From: JANMEX01 sp031423755 | GTDB taxonomy: Bacteria; Pseudomonadota; Alphaproteobacteria; Rhizobiales; Rhizobiaceae | DNA length: 17,527 nucleotides | Assembly (NCBI GenBank): GCA_031423755.1 | Contig: JANPGC010000176.1 | Span: 1 to 17,527, forward strand | Direction: 5' to 3' | In this document: one piece after another, positions 1 to 9,700 of the stretch | Position numbering within the stretch: position 1 is the first letter of the stretch | Layout: every line of letters begins with the position of its first letter | Notes under the pieces: model-generated | The model's database searches: none | Seen by the model: only the letters and a program-made list of their open reading frames with translations | What the model was told of the DNA's origin: nothing | Translations under genes and position numbers: made by a program

Positions 1-3000
1 CGATTTCCTGGCCAACGGCGAGCGTGTAGTTGACGCTGGCGTAGACCCGGTCCGCGCCGCCGCCGACCGCTTCGATGACCGTGTCGAGCGCGTTGTCAAC
101 TGCGTAACTGTCACTGCCGCCAAGCCCGGTCATGGCGTCAATGCCGCCGCCGCCATTGAGCACATTGGCGCCAAGGTTGCCGATCAGCGCATTGTTGAAG
201 GCGTTGCCGGTCAGATTGATGGCAGACATGCCGGCGTTGCTGCTGGTCGAAAGCGTTTCGATCTCCTGAACGGCGGCGAGCGCATAGCTGACCGACGCAT
301 AGACCCGGTCCGCCCCGCCGCCGACCGCCTCGATCACCTGATCCAGCGCGTTGTCGACGCCGTAGCTGTCATTGCCGCCAAGGCCGGTCATCGTGTCGGC
401 ATTGCCGCCGCCAGTCAGCACATTGTTGCCCGCATTGCCCGTGATAGACTGGGCAAACTCGTTGCCGGTCAGATTGAGATTTGCGTTGCCCGCGGCATTG
501 GCGGTCTCCAGAAACTCGATGTTGTCGCCAACGCCAAGCACAAACGACACGCTCGCCCGCGCCCGGTCCGCCGTGCCGCCGCCGACCGTTTCGACAATGT
601 TGTCGCTGCTGGTGTTGATGATGTAGGTGTCATCGCCAAGCCCGCCGGTCAGCGTGTCCGAGACATTGTCTATGCCGCCGTTGAGGATGTCGGCAAAATC
701 TGTCCCGGTGATCGCATTCACGCCAGCGTTGCCGAGGATCGTCAGGCCGTTGTTGACATCAGCGACATCGAGATTGAGCGCGGTGGTTCCTGCGGCAAGC
801 TCGACAATCTCCACCCCCGTCACTTGGTTGCTCAGCTGAAGCAAAGCGCCCGCTACGGTCGAGGTGAAGCGGATCGTGTCCGTGTTGGTGCCGCCGTCGA
901 TAGTGTCACCGTCGAATTCAGCCTGCGAGGCGATCAGGAAAATGTCATTGCCGCCGCTGCCGCGCAGGACGTTGGCGGCAGCGTTGCCGATGATTGTGTC
1001 GGCGGCGCTGGTGCCGATCAGGTTTTCAAAGCCCTGCATGGTGTAGGCAAAATTGATTGGGTCTGTTGCAACGCCCGTCGCAAGATCAAAAGTGAACGAC
1101 TGGCTGACGCTTGACCAGTCGATCAGATCGGTGCCGTTGCCACCGAAAATCCTATCGACGGAGCCGCCGACAACCATAATGATGGTGTCATCGCCGTCAT
1201 GACCGTAAACATAGCTCGCGTTGCTATCAGCGGTGAAACTGTCATCTCCAATCGTGCCGATCTGGTAATCGGGGTTGTAGTCACCGGTGGTGGTCGCGTC
1301 GCGGACGTCGAGGATTTCCATCCCGATCTCGCCATTTGCGCGCAGGAAGGTCAGCGCGATGCGGCCGTCGGCAAGGGTCACGGCGTCGAGATTGCTGAGC
1401 GCGAGGCCCGAGGCAAAATCGAACGCCACCCCGACCGGGGCGCCGCTGGAATCATAGCGCCGGGCGTAAAGCACGGTGTCGGCGTTGTCGTCCCAGGCCA
1501 CGATGAAGCCGCCATCCGGCAGGGGAACGACCACCGACTGCGCGTTGGTGTTGAACGGGTTGAAGTCCGTGACGGTGGCCGTGCCGCCGACCGTTGCGCC
1601 CGCTGCGGTGAAGATCTGGAACTGGATCAGGTCGCTGCCGGCGTCGGTGCTGGTCCAGGAGATGACGAAGCCGCCGCCGGTCAGCGCGGTGATGGCTGGT
1701 TCGCTGTCGTTTTCACCATCGCCCAATGTCGAGGGGACGGTGGTTATCGGCAGCACATCGCTGCCGGTACTGCTGATGATGCGGTAGGTAATCGCGCTTT
1801 CGGCGGTCGCACCGCCGGTCCGACTGGCGATGACATAGTTGCCGCTGGTTTCCAGCACCGCCACCACCGGGTCGCCGTCAAACGACGACGTGTCGATCAG
1901 GCTGATCTGGTTGCCAAGGGTGCCAGCGACAGGGTCGTAAATCCGCCCGACGATCCCGCAGTCTACCGCTGCCTCCTCGTTCCGCCAGACGGTCAGGATC
2001 GACGTGGCCGAGGACGAGGCGATGACCGGGTCAAAGCCGTCGGGCAGGACGTTGGGGGTCACGAAATCGATGTAGACTGCTTCGCTCTGCAGGACGGTGC
2101 CGATGGCGTTGAAGGTATGCAGCCAGATGTCGTGGTAGCCGGGCTCGCTGCTCTCGAAGGCGACGGCGAAACCGCCGTCGGCAAGGGCCGTGATGGCGGG
2201 GTTGGATTGCGGAAAGTTGCTCGCATTTACGTTGATCAAGAACTCGGCCCCGACCGGCACGCCTAGCGGATCGAAGATCTGCCCGATCAGGTCGCTCCCG
2301 GCGGGCGAGCCAACGCCGCTGTCGTCATCCGACTGCCAGACCACAAGGATGTCGCCGTTGGTCAGCTGGGTGATGACCGGGGCGGTCTGGTTGCCGGTGG
2401 TGGTCAGGTTGACAGTGAACTCGTCGAGCCAGGTGACGGGGCCCAGGGCACCGATACCCGCATAATTCACCACCGACAGCCGCTCGGCGTCGCTGAGGCC
2501 CGCAAGCAGGCCGGGGTTGAACGTAAAGATGCTGGGGTTGTTGAGGATGGCAAGATCGCCGTTGGCTTCCACGGTCGCCGTGCTTTGCGTGGCGAACTGC
2601 AGCAGGCTCTGGGTCTCGCCCGGTTGCAGGGTCAGGGTGTGGGTGACGGTGATGAGACTGCCCCCAACCGTCACGCTGGTCGGCTGCAGCGACCCGTCGC
2701 CAAAGGCCTGCATCACCGCAGAATCGGCGCCCACCGTGTTGGCGTCGTCGGTCACCAGGATTGTGTCCGCCGTGGTCAGCAAACCGTCGCCGCTGGATTC
2801 GCCGGTGACCTGCAGTGCGGTGTCGGCCCCGCTGTTGGTCAATGTTTCAACGGTGATGGTGATGACGGCACCGGTGGTGTTGGTGAAACTGTCGAGAAAG
2901 CGGGCAAAACCGGAAGGCGCAATCGTGGCGTCGCTGACCAGGATCGACCGGCTGACGGTGATGCCGCCGGCCAGCACCTGTGTCATGTTCGCCTCTCGGC

Positions 3001-3172
3001 CGTTTTCGCCGACCGAAAAGTCGCCGCCGACACCAACGCCGTTCACCCGCAATTGCATGCCGCCATCGAAGGCGTCGTTGGTGCCGTCGAAGATCGAGAG
3101 GTCGCCGGTGCCGCCGGAGACGATGTCCCACAGGAAACCTTCACTGTCCGTCAGATTTATGGAATTGGGCAT
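1..3172 (-). CDS. Large RTX exoprotein with predicted seven-bladed propeller (C-terminus cut by window edge)
   Basis: The frame is open from ATG at 3172 to the left edge, giving at least 1057 residues. The start has a strong ribosome site, AAGGAG at 3181-3186, 8 bases upstream. There is no signal peptide, as expected for type I secretion. Residues 1-260 form a beta-rich domain that I do not recognise, starting MPNSINLTDSEGFLWDI. Residues ~265-625 hold seven repeats of ~55 residues with cores such as GDILVVWQSD, GGFVISWTST and GGFIVAWDDN, so I infer a seven-bladed beta-propeller. From ~640 onward come RTX nonapeptides (GHDGDD, GGNGTD, GGLGDD) and then 86-residue extended RTX units starting near residues 845, 932 and 1018. 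The repeats should bind calcium and fold after export. The missing C-terminus probably carries the same secretion block as the neighbours. It has one cysteine, in blade 3. The specific function is unknown; adhesin, matrix protein or enzyme carrier are all possible. Confidence 0.93.
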   Translation of the reverse strand, partial: MPNSINLTDSEGFLWDIVSGGTGDLSIFDGTNDAFDGGMQLRVNGVGVGGDFSVGENGREANMTQVLAGGITVSRSILVSDATIAPSGFARFLDSFTNTTGAVITITVETLTNSGADTALQVTGESSGDGLLTTADTILVTDDANTVGADSAVMQAFGDGSLQPTSVTVGGSLITVTHTLTLQPGETQSLLQFATQSTATVEANGDLAILNNPSIFTFNPGLLAGLSDAERLSVVNYAGIGALGPVTWLDEFTVNLTTTGNQTAPVITQLTNGDILVVWQSDDDSGVGSPAGSDLIGQIFDPLGVPVGAEFLINVNASNFPQSNPAITALADGGFAVAFESSEPGYHDIWLHTFNAIGTVLQSEAVYIDFVTPNVLPDGFDPVIASSSATSILTVWRNEEAAVDCGIVGRIYDPVAGTLGNQISLIDTSSFDGDPVVAVLETSGNYVIASRTGGATAESAITYRIISSTGSDVLPITTVPSTLGDGENDSEPAITALTGGGFVISWTSTDAGSDLIQFQIFTAAGATVGGTATVTDFNPFNTNAQSVVVPLPDGGFIVAWDDNADTVLYARRYDSSGAPVGVAFDFASGLALSNLDAVTLADGRIALTFLRANGEIGMEILDVRDATTTGDYNPDYQIGTIGDDSFTADSNASYVYGHDGDDTIIMVVGGSVDRIFGGNGTDLIDWSSVSQSFTFDLATGVATDPINFAYTMQGFENLIGTSAADTIIGNAAANVLRGSGGNDIFLIASQAEFDGDTIDGGTNTDTIRFTSTVAGALLQLSNQVTGVEIVELAAGTTALNLDVADVNNGLTILGNAGVNAITGTDFADILNGGIDNVSDTLTGGLGDDTYIINTSSDNIVETVGGGTADRARASVSFVLGVGDNIEFLETANAAGNANLNLTGNEFAQSITGNAGNNVLTGGGNADTMTGLGGNDSYGVDNALDQVIEAVGGGADRVYASVSYALAAVQEIETLSTSSNAGMSAINLTGNAFNNALIGNLGANVLNGGGGIDAMTGLGGSDSYAVDNALDTVIEAVGGGADRVYASVNYTLAVGQEI

Positions 3173-3843
3173 GCTGCGAACTCCTTCAGATGTAAAACAG
3201 TCTCAAACCTGAGCGGGTAGCCCAAGCCAGTTCAGCAAATCGCTTCTCCTCTGGCCATCAGGCAATCACCTGATTGCCTGTCGGGAACCGGCACCGCGAG
3301 GACAGAATGACGAAACGGGAAAGACTTGAAAAAGCATCGCGAGGGCGCGCGTTGTTTTTCCTGGAGCAGCACTGAAAACTTCGCGCGCCACTGTGCCGCA
3401 ACGAATTTGATGCCATCCATTGATCTGGTGACAATGATTGCCGTCATGGTCGTCTCCAGCTGCATGGTTCACACTATGCACCAGAAGAAGTGACGGAGCC
3501 CCCCGGCGCGTCTTCCCTTGCGGCATTTACACTATCTTAACCACAGCCGCCTGCAAGGCCCTGATATCAAGACGGTAAATCAAGTTTCTGTGTCGGCTGC
3601 GGCGTGGCGGATTGCTGGCTGCCGTCCGGGTTTGGCCGCTGTCCTGGGGTGACTTCATGCTTGACCCTCAGGCCTGCACCCAGCCGAACGGTGCGTTTTC
3701 GATCATCAGGATATGGCGCTCTTTGCCGGATAATCGCTACAGCGTTGGGGCACCGGGCGTTCAAATGGGCTCAAAAAAGGAAACGGTATCCACCCGGGCG
3801 GTCAAGCCTCAAGACTGACATCAGGCAACCCTGTCGCCAGGCT
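3173..3843. other. 671-base intergenic spacer upstream of the large RTX gene
   Basis: I find no convincing gene here. Short open frames exist on both strands (for example 3232-3465 and 3567-3764 on minus, 3604-4050 on plus), but they lack ribosome sites, recognisable motifs or protein-like composition. The spacer must hold the promoter of the 1-3172 gene and probably the 3' end of the 3844-6612 transcript. It contains a perfect palindrome at 3259-3280. It also holds two direct copies of ATAGTGTRAA, read on minus, at 3526-3535 and 3468-3477. I see no clear intrinsic terminator after the 3844-6612 gene. Confidence 0.6.
3259..3280. promoter_or_regulatory. Perfect 10+2+10 palindrome, possible operator
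   Basis: The arms are CAGGCAATCA and TGATTGCCTG, separated by CC, with all ten pairs matching. It lies 87-108 bases upstream of the ATG at 3172 and has no T-run on either side, so a dimeric regulator site fits better than a terminator. Its owner is unknown. The LuxR-type protein encoded at 10253-11374 is one candidate, but nothing in the sequence ties it to this site. Confidence 0.45.
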
Positions 3844-6612
3844 TCAAACCACGACGAAATCTGCAAATGTCAGCACAGTCCCGTTGGTGACATCGGCGAA
3901 CCAGGTCTGCCCGCCTGCCGCAAGAGCGTTGCTGTCGTAAAACAGGTTGCCTGTCGTGCGATTGTAAATGATCACATCATTTGCATCTTGCACATCAACG
4001 GTGATGTCCTTGAACCAGGCGGACGCCAAAGTGCCGGTGACCGTCAATAGAGCGAAGACTGCATTTTCGAGCCGAATGGTGTCATCGGGCACGCTGAAAT
4101 CAGTGATCGTGTCGTGATTGGTCAGCGAATTCAACGCGGTGTTGAAGACAAAAATGTCTGCGCCGCCGAGCCCCGTCAACGTGTCGTTGCCGGTTCCGCC
4201 CAACAGGAGATTTGCCCCTGCATTGCCGATCAGCGTGTTGTTGAATTCATTGCCGGTCAGGTTGATCGCCGTCACACCTGCATTGTTGCTGGTGGACAGG
4301 ATCTCGACTTCCTGTCCGGCGTCCAGCGTATAGCTGACGCTGGCGTATATCCGGTCAGCGCCGCCGCCGACAGCTTCAATGACATTGTCGAGCGCATTGT
4401 CTACCGAATAGGAATCGTTGCCGCCCAAACCGGTCATGTTGTCCGCGCCGCCAGCGCCATTCAGCACGTTGGCGCCGGCGTTGCCGATAAGCGCGTTGCT
4501 GAATGCATTTCCGGTCAGGTTGATCGCGACATTGGACGCATTGTTATAGGTCGAGAGGGTTTCAATCTCCTGTCCGGCGCCGAGCGTGTAGCTGACCGAC
4601 GCATAGACCCGGTCTGATCCGCCGCCGACCGTTTCGATCACCGTGTCGAGCACATTGTCGACAGCGTAGGAATCGTTGCCGCCCATCCCCGACATTAAAT
4701 CCGCCGCGCCGCCGCCATTCAGCACGTTGGCTCCAGCATTGCCGATCAACGCATTGACGAGATTGTTGCCTGTGAGGTTTATCGCTCCTGTGCCGGCATT
4801 GTTGCTTGTCGACAAGGTTTCAATTTGCTGCCCGGCCGCCAGCGTATAACTGACCGAAGCGTAGACCCTGTCTGTCCCGCCGCCTGCGCCTTCGAAGACC
4901 GCGTCAAGCGCGTTGTCCACCGCATAGGAATCGTTGCCGGCCAAGCCGGACATCTGATCAATGCCGGCCAGACCATTCAGGATATTGGCGCCGCTGTTGC
5001 CGAACAGGCTGTCATTTTGGTCCGCCCGTCCTGTGGCGTTCAGATTGGCGGAGCCGCTCAGATAGAGGCGCTCGCAGTTTGCGGCCATTGTGTAGTTGGC
5101 TGTAGAAAATATGAAATCATTGCCACCCAATGCTCCGGGCGCCTCGATGATCACGTCCAGCGTGCTGTCGACGTAATAAATGTCATCGCCATCGCCGCCG
5201 TTCATCTGGTCACTGGACGACCCGCCGTCGAGTGTGTCGCCACCGGCCCCGCCGAACAGAAAATCAATGCCGCCGCCTCCGAAAAGCTTGTCCGCACCGC
5301 CCAGCCCATTGATCGTGTCGCCAAAATTCGAGCCGACATAATCATTGCTGTTGGTGTCGCCTGTCACGTTTATGCCTGCGATGCGCGCGTCGAAAATCCG
5401 GCTGTGAATGGAATAGCCGTCGGTGTCGCCGGCAATTTGACTGCGGTCCTCCCAAGCCACGACAAAACGAAAGTCGTCAAGCACGGTGACGACGGGGTTC
5501 GCCTGCTCAAACAAGGTCTGGTCATTGACCCGGATTTCGGTGCCAACCTTTCCTCCGGACGCATTGAAAACCTGCAGCTTTACCGACCCGAAACTCGTAT
5601 CGCTGCCAGCCGTATTCAGGTCATACCAGACGACGACAAACTGGCCGTTGTCGAGCGCGGCAACTTGCGCGTCTGTCTGGTCAAAACTGGTGGTCGTGTT
5701 GACGTTAATCAATCCGCTGAATGTCAGAGTCGCCGGGTTGTAAATCCGCGCCTTGATGGAATGGCCGGAGGCGTCGCCGGGGCTCAGAGGGTCAGCTTCG
5801 GTCCATGTCACGACAATGTTGCCATTCGACAATTCTGCAAAGCCGGTTTGCTGGGGATCACGCGCCGTCGAATTGTTAAGCACAATCGGCGCCGAAGCCG
5901 CTGCGCCGCCGGCACTGTAAAACCTAATGTAGGTCTCGAGCTGGAACCCCGTGGCGACGCTGTTCTCCCGGTCTTCCCAGACAACGGCAAAGCCGCCGCT
6001 GCTGAGCGCATGCACTGTGGAACGCTCTTGATCTCCCACGGTTTGCGTGTTGACGAATTGCTCTCCCGTCAGCGGTGATCCGGAGGCGTTGAAGACACGC
6101 CTGATGACATTGGTATGACTGGAATCGTTTATGTCTTCGCTGGTCCAGGTAACGACGATGTTTCCTCCGGTCAGGACGGTGATCGAAGGTTGATCCTGAC
6201 TCAGCGTGTAAGTGGCATTGACGAGGATCTCGCTGCCGGATTTCGTTCCGTTCGCGTTGAATATCTGCATACGGACCGCTCGATTGTCCGTATCCAAACC
6301 GGATTCGCTCGCATCGGTCCAGGCCAGAACAAACTTGCCGTCATCAAACGCAGCGACTGCGCCTTCAAACTGCGCCGACGCGTGAGTGGTGTTCGCCTGG
6401 GTGTCTACGCCGGCGTTAAGGCGGTTGCCGAATGCGTCAAAACGGGCAAATCGGACATCATCGCTCTGGTCGGCCGGGGATCCCAGTCCGCTGTCGTCCT
6501 GCCAGCCTATGACAAAGCCGCCGCTCGCCAGTTTGCTGATCAGCGGCCGGTATTGGTTTCCGGAGTGAATGGCATTGACGACAATTTCTGATCCCAAGGC
6601 AACAGCAACCAT
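3844..6612 (-). CDS. RTX exoprotein with N-terminal seven-bladed beta-propeller
   Basis: This is a complete 922-residue protein. The ATG at 6612 is preceded by GGGAGAG (6618-6624), 5 bases away. Residues ~20-410 contain seven repeats of 56-61 residues, each with a strand ending in tryptophan: W37, W98, W156, W212, W270, W329 and W387. Each repeat ends in an RxF-x-A-x-G like turn and VN. The regular spacing and count of seven suggest a closed beta-propeller (inference). RTX nonapeptides occupy ~430-480. Three tandem 86-residue extended RTX units fill 560-817. The last ~100 residues form the secretion block shared with the neighbouring genes, ending FADFVVV. There is no signal peptide. One cysteine lies at 513. 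The gene sits 94 bases after the 6707-10144 gene on the same strand and may be co-transcribed with it. Role unknown; the propeller could bind a ligand or surface. Confidence 0.95.
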   Translation of the reverse strand: MVAVALGSEIVVNAIHSGNQYRPLISKLASGGFVIGWQDDSGLGSPADQSDDVRFARFDAFGNRLNAGVDTQANTTHASAQFEGAVAAFDDGKFVLAWTDASESGLDTDNRAVRMQIFNANGTKSGSEILVNATYTLSQDQPSITVLTGGNIVVTWTSEDINDSSHTNVIRRVFNASGSPLTGEQFVNTQTVGDQERSTVHALSSGGFAVVWEDRENSVATGFQLETYIRFYSAGGAAASAPIVLNNSTARDPQQTGFAELSNGNIVVTWTEADPLSPGDASGHSIKARIYNPATLTFSGLINVNTTTSFDQTDAQVAALDNGQFVVVWYDLNTAGSDTSFGSVKLQVFNASGGKVGTEIRVNDQTLFEQANPVVTVLDDFRFVVAWEDRSQIAGDTDGYSIHSRIFDARIAGINVTGDTNSNDYVGSNFGDTINGLGGADKLFGGGGIDFLFGGAGGDTLDGGSSSDQMNGGDGDDIYYVDSTLDVIIEAPGALGGNDFIFSTANYTMAANCERLYLSGSANLNATGRADQNDSLFGNSGANILNGLAGIDQMSGLAGNDSYAVDNALDAVFEGAGGGTDRVYASVSYTLAAGQQIETLSTSNNAGTGAINLTGNNLVNALIGNAGANVLNGGGAADLMSGMGGNDSYAVDNVLDTVIETVGGGSDRVYASVSYTLGAGQEIETLSTYNNASNVAINLTGNAFSNALIGNAGANVLNGAGGADNMTGLGGNDSYSVDNALDNVIEAVGGGADRIYASVSYTLDAGQEVEILSTSNNAGVTAINLTGNEFNNTLIGNAGANLLLGGTGNDTLTGLGGADIFVFNTALNSLTNHDTITDFSVPDDTIRLENAVFALLTVTGTLASAWFKDITVDVQDANDVIIYNRTTGNLFYDSNALAAGGQTWFADVTNGTVLTFADFVVV
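4162..4935 (-). repeat. Three tandem 258-base repeats encoding 86-residue RTX units
   Basis: Residues 560-817 of the 922-residue protein are three units of exactly 86 residues. Each starts NDSYxVDN and includes DRVYASVSYTL (or DRIYASVSYTL), LST-x-NNA, NLTGN, LIGNAGAN and one RTX nonapeptide. The same unit recurs in all the other RTX proteins here whose corresponding region is visible. Similar units are common in RTX proteins of Alphaproteobacteria. Confidence 0.9.
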
Positions 6613-6706
6613 ACCTTCTCTCCCAAGAAAGCCAACGCGCCACCTCGTGAACGTTATCAGTCAAGACAAACTCCCGCAATGGCTGGCGCAAACAGCGGAG
6701 CCCGCG

Positions 6707-9700
6707 TCAAACCACCACAAAGTCCGCGAACGTCAGCGCGGTGCCGTTGGTGACGTCTGCGAACAGCGTCTCTCCGCCGATTGCCAATCCGTTTGTGTCA
6801 AAGATCAGATCACCTGTCGCCCGGTCATAGACGATCACGTCATCGACATCCTGCGCGGCCAGGGACAGGTCCTTGAACAGGCCGGCTGCAAGGGTGCCAG
6901 TCGCCGCCAGCAGCGTGAAGATGGCATTCTCCAGCCGGATCGTGTCATCTGCAACCACAAAGTCGGTGATCGTGTCATGGTTGGTTGCCGCATTCAGCGC
7001 CGTGTTGAACAGGAATGTGTCTGCGCCATTAAGCCCGGTCAGCGTGTCGTTTCCGCTGCCGCCGAGCAACAGGTTCGCACCGGCATTGCCTATCAGGCTG
7101 TTGCCGAACGCATTGCCGGTCAGGATGATGGCTGCAGTCCCGGCATTGTTGTTTGTCGAGAGGATTTCGATCTCCTGCCCCGCGGCCAGGGTGTAATTGA
7201 CGGAGGTGAATATCCGGTCCGCGCCGCCGCCGAGGGCCTCGATCACGATGTCGGACGCGCTGTCGACGCCATAGTTGTCATTGCCGCCCAGACCCGACAG
7301 CGTGTCAGTGTCCCCGCCGCCGATGAGCACATTTGCGCCCGTATTGCCAATGATGGTCTGGGCCAATTCATTGCCTGTCAGATTGATGGCGGCGGTTGAT
7401 ACCGGGTTGACCGTCTCGAGGAATTCGATATCGGCACCCGTGCCCAGGGCATAGGAAACACGCGCCTGCACCCGGTCGGCAGCGCCCTCGCCCAGCGCTT
7501 CGATAACCGCGTCGTTGGATGAGCCTATGATGTAGGTGTCGCTTCCCAGCCCGCCGATCAGCGTATCGGCCGCCGTGTCAAGGCCGCCGTTGAGGATGTC
7601 ATTGTTGTCGTTGCCGCTCAGGATATTGGCCAGCGCGTCGCCGGTCAGGATGTCTGCGCCAAGGCCGCCAATCAGGTTTTCAATGTTGGCAAGCGTGTCC
7701 TCCGCGATACCGCCGACTGTGACGGTGACGGTTGCGCCGCCGTTCAGCACAGCCGCGACGGCTGCTCCCTTGTCGCTGAAATCCGCCGTGTCATTGCCGC
7801 CCTGGCCATCGAGCACATCAATGCCAAACCCGCCCTTCAGGACATTGTCAAAACCATCTCCGATGAATGTGTCCGCAGCCGAACCGCCGGTCAGGTTTTC
7901 GATGTTCAGAAGCGTGTCTTCCGCCACCCCATTGACAAACACCGACACAGGCGTGGCACCGTTCAGGACCACGATGACGGACTGTGATTTTTCAAAGTAG
8001 TCCGCCGTGTCGGCGCCCGATCCGCCGTCCAAAGTGTCGCTGCCAAGCCCGCCATTGAGCAGATCATTGTCTGCGCCGCCGTTGATCACATCATTGTCGC
8101 CGTCACCGAAAAGCCGGTCATTTCCGGCGTCGCCGCTTATGGTGTCAATCTGGTCCCCGCCCGATATTCCGTCATTTTCCAACCCGCCATTGAGCGTATC
8201 GGCACCCCCGCCACCGGATATTTTGTCTGCGCCGCCATTGCCGTCAATGCGGTTGCCATTGGCGTCGCCGAACAGAATGTCGGCATCAGAACCACCGATG
8301 ATATTTTCGATATTGACGACAAAGTCTTCCGTCAAACCGTTCACCGTCGCGTTCGTTCCGGTTGCACCGTTGAGTTCCAATGCGACTTGCTGCGTTCTGT
8401 CGCTGTAGTCTGCGGTGTCCGTATTCGCGCCGCCGTCAAGCGTGTCGAAACCCAGGCCCCCCCTGAGAGTGTCGTTGCCGTTCCCGCCCATGAGGACATT
8501 GGCCGCCTGGTTTCCGACAAGCGTGTCAGAGCCCGACCCTCCGGTGAGATTTTCGATCCCGGCAAGCGTGTCTTCGGCGACGCCGTTGACAAAGGCAGTT
8601 CCAGTTCCGCCGCTGTTCAGCGTGATGGAGACCGCCAAGGTCTTGTCCACATACTCGGCTGTGTCAATTTCTGTTCCGCCGTTCAAAATGTCTGCGCCGT
8701 CGCCGCCGCGCAGCACGTCGTTGCCAGCATCGCCGTTCAATGTGTCGGCACCGGCGCCGCCGAGCAGATTGTCCGCATCCTGGCCGCCGTTCAACGTGTC
8801 GATGCCGTCTTCACCGAACAGATCATCCAGTCCGGCACCGCCATTGAGCGTGTCGTTGTTGGCGCCGCCGAACAGGTCGTCGTCGCCTCCAAGGCCAGAT
8901 ATCAAATCATCGCCGTTGCGGCCTTCCAAGCGATTGTTGCCGCCGTCGCTGCCAGTCAGGCTGTCGTTGAAAGAGGTGCCGATCAAGTTTTCTATTGAAG
9001 TCAGCGTGTCTATCGACAGGACGCCGCCGACGGATACGATCGCTGTCGCCGTGGTCGCCCCGACATGCTCCGTGGCGCGCGGCGTGAAGCCGCCACCGGA
9101 AAAGAGCGTGGCGGTGACGGCGCCGGCGAGGCCAGCAAAGCTCGCCGTGTCGGTTCCAGAGCCGCCATTGATGACATCCGCGCCGCTGCCGCCGTTCAGC
9201 ACATCGTTCTCGTTGCCGCCCTGCAGACTGTCCGCCCCCTGCTGGCCATTCAGCGTGTCTGCGCCGTCGCCGCCGAAGACGCGGTCATCGCCGCCCAAGC
9301 CGCTTAGAAAGTCCGCGCCGCTCTGGCCGTGCAGGTCGTTCGCCGTCTGTGTACCGAGGATGAAATCATCGAAGGCCGAGCCGACGACGTTCTCAATGCT
9401 TATCAGCCGGTCGCCTTCGGCATGGCCGAAGCTCTGCAGGCCGGTTGAATTGAGAGCGGCGTCAAGGATGACACTCACCGCCACGTTTGAGCGCTGGTAG
9501 GAAACAGTGTCTGTCTGGGCGCCGCCGTCGATCACGTCCGCGCCGCCGCCGCCCTCAATGAAATCATTGCCGCCAAGGCCGAGGATCGTGTCGTCCTGTT
9601 CATTGCCGAAGAAATTGTCTGCAAACGCCGTCAGCTCATACTGCTCGATGCTGGAAACGGTCATGTTGCCGCGGTCGGTGATGATCGAATTTGCGGAAAT

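Noticed and set aside
1199..2266. 355-codon open frame on plus strand
   Set aside because: It is antisense to the 1-3172 RTX gene and its translation shows only low-complexity mirror sequence.
3232..3465. 77-codon minus-strand frame in the spacer
   Set aside because: It has no ribosome site, no recognisable motif, and overlaps another equally unlikely frame.
4162..4935. Regularly spaced repeats as a possible CRISPR array
   Set aside because: The 258-base period is coding, in frame and varies at codon third positions; there are no short repeats with unique spacers.
4825..6078. 417-codon open frame on plus strand
   Set aside because: It is a shadow of the propeller-RTX gene at 3844-6612, whose sense frame has clear repeats and a ribosome site.
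8415..9500. 361-codon proline/serine-rich plus-strand frame
   Set aside because: The Pro/Ser-rich product is the reverse-strand reading of Gly/Asp-rich RTX repeats, not a real secreted protein.
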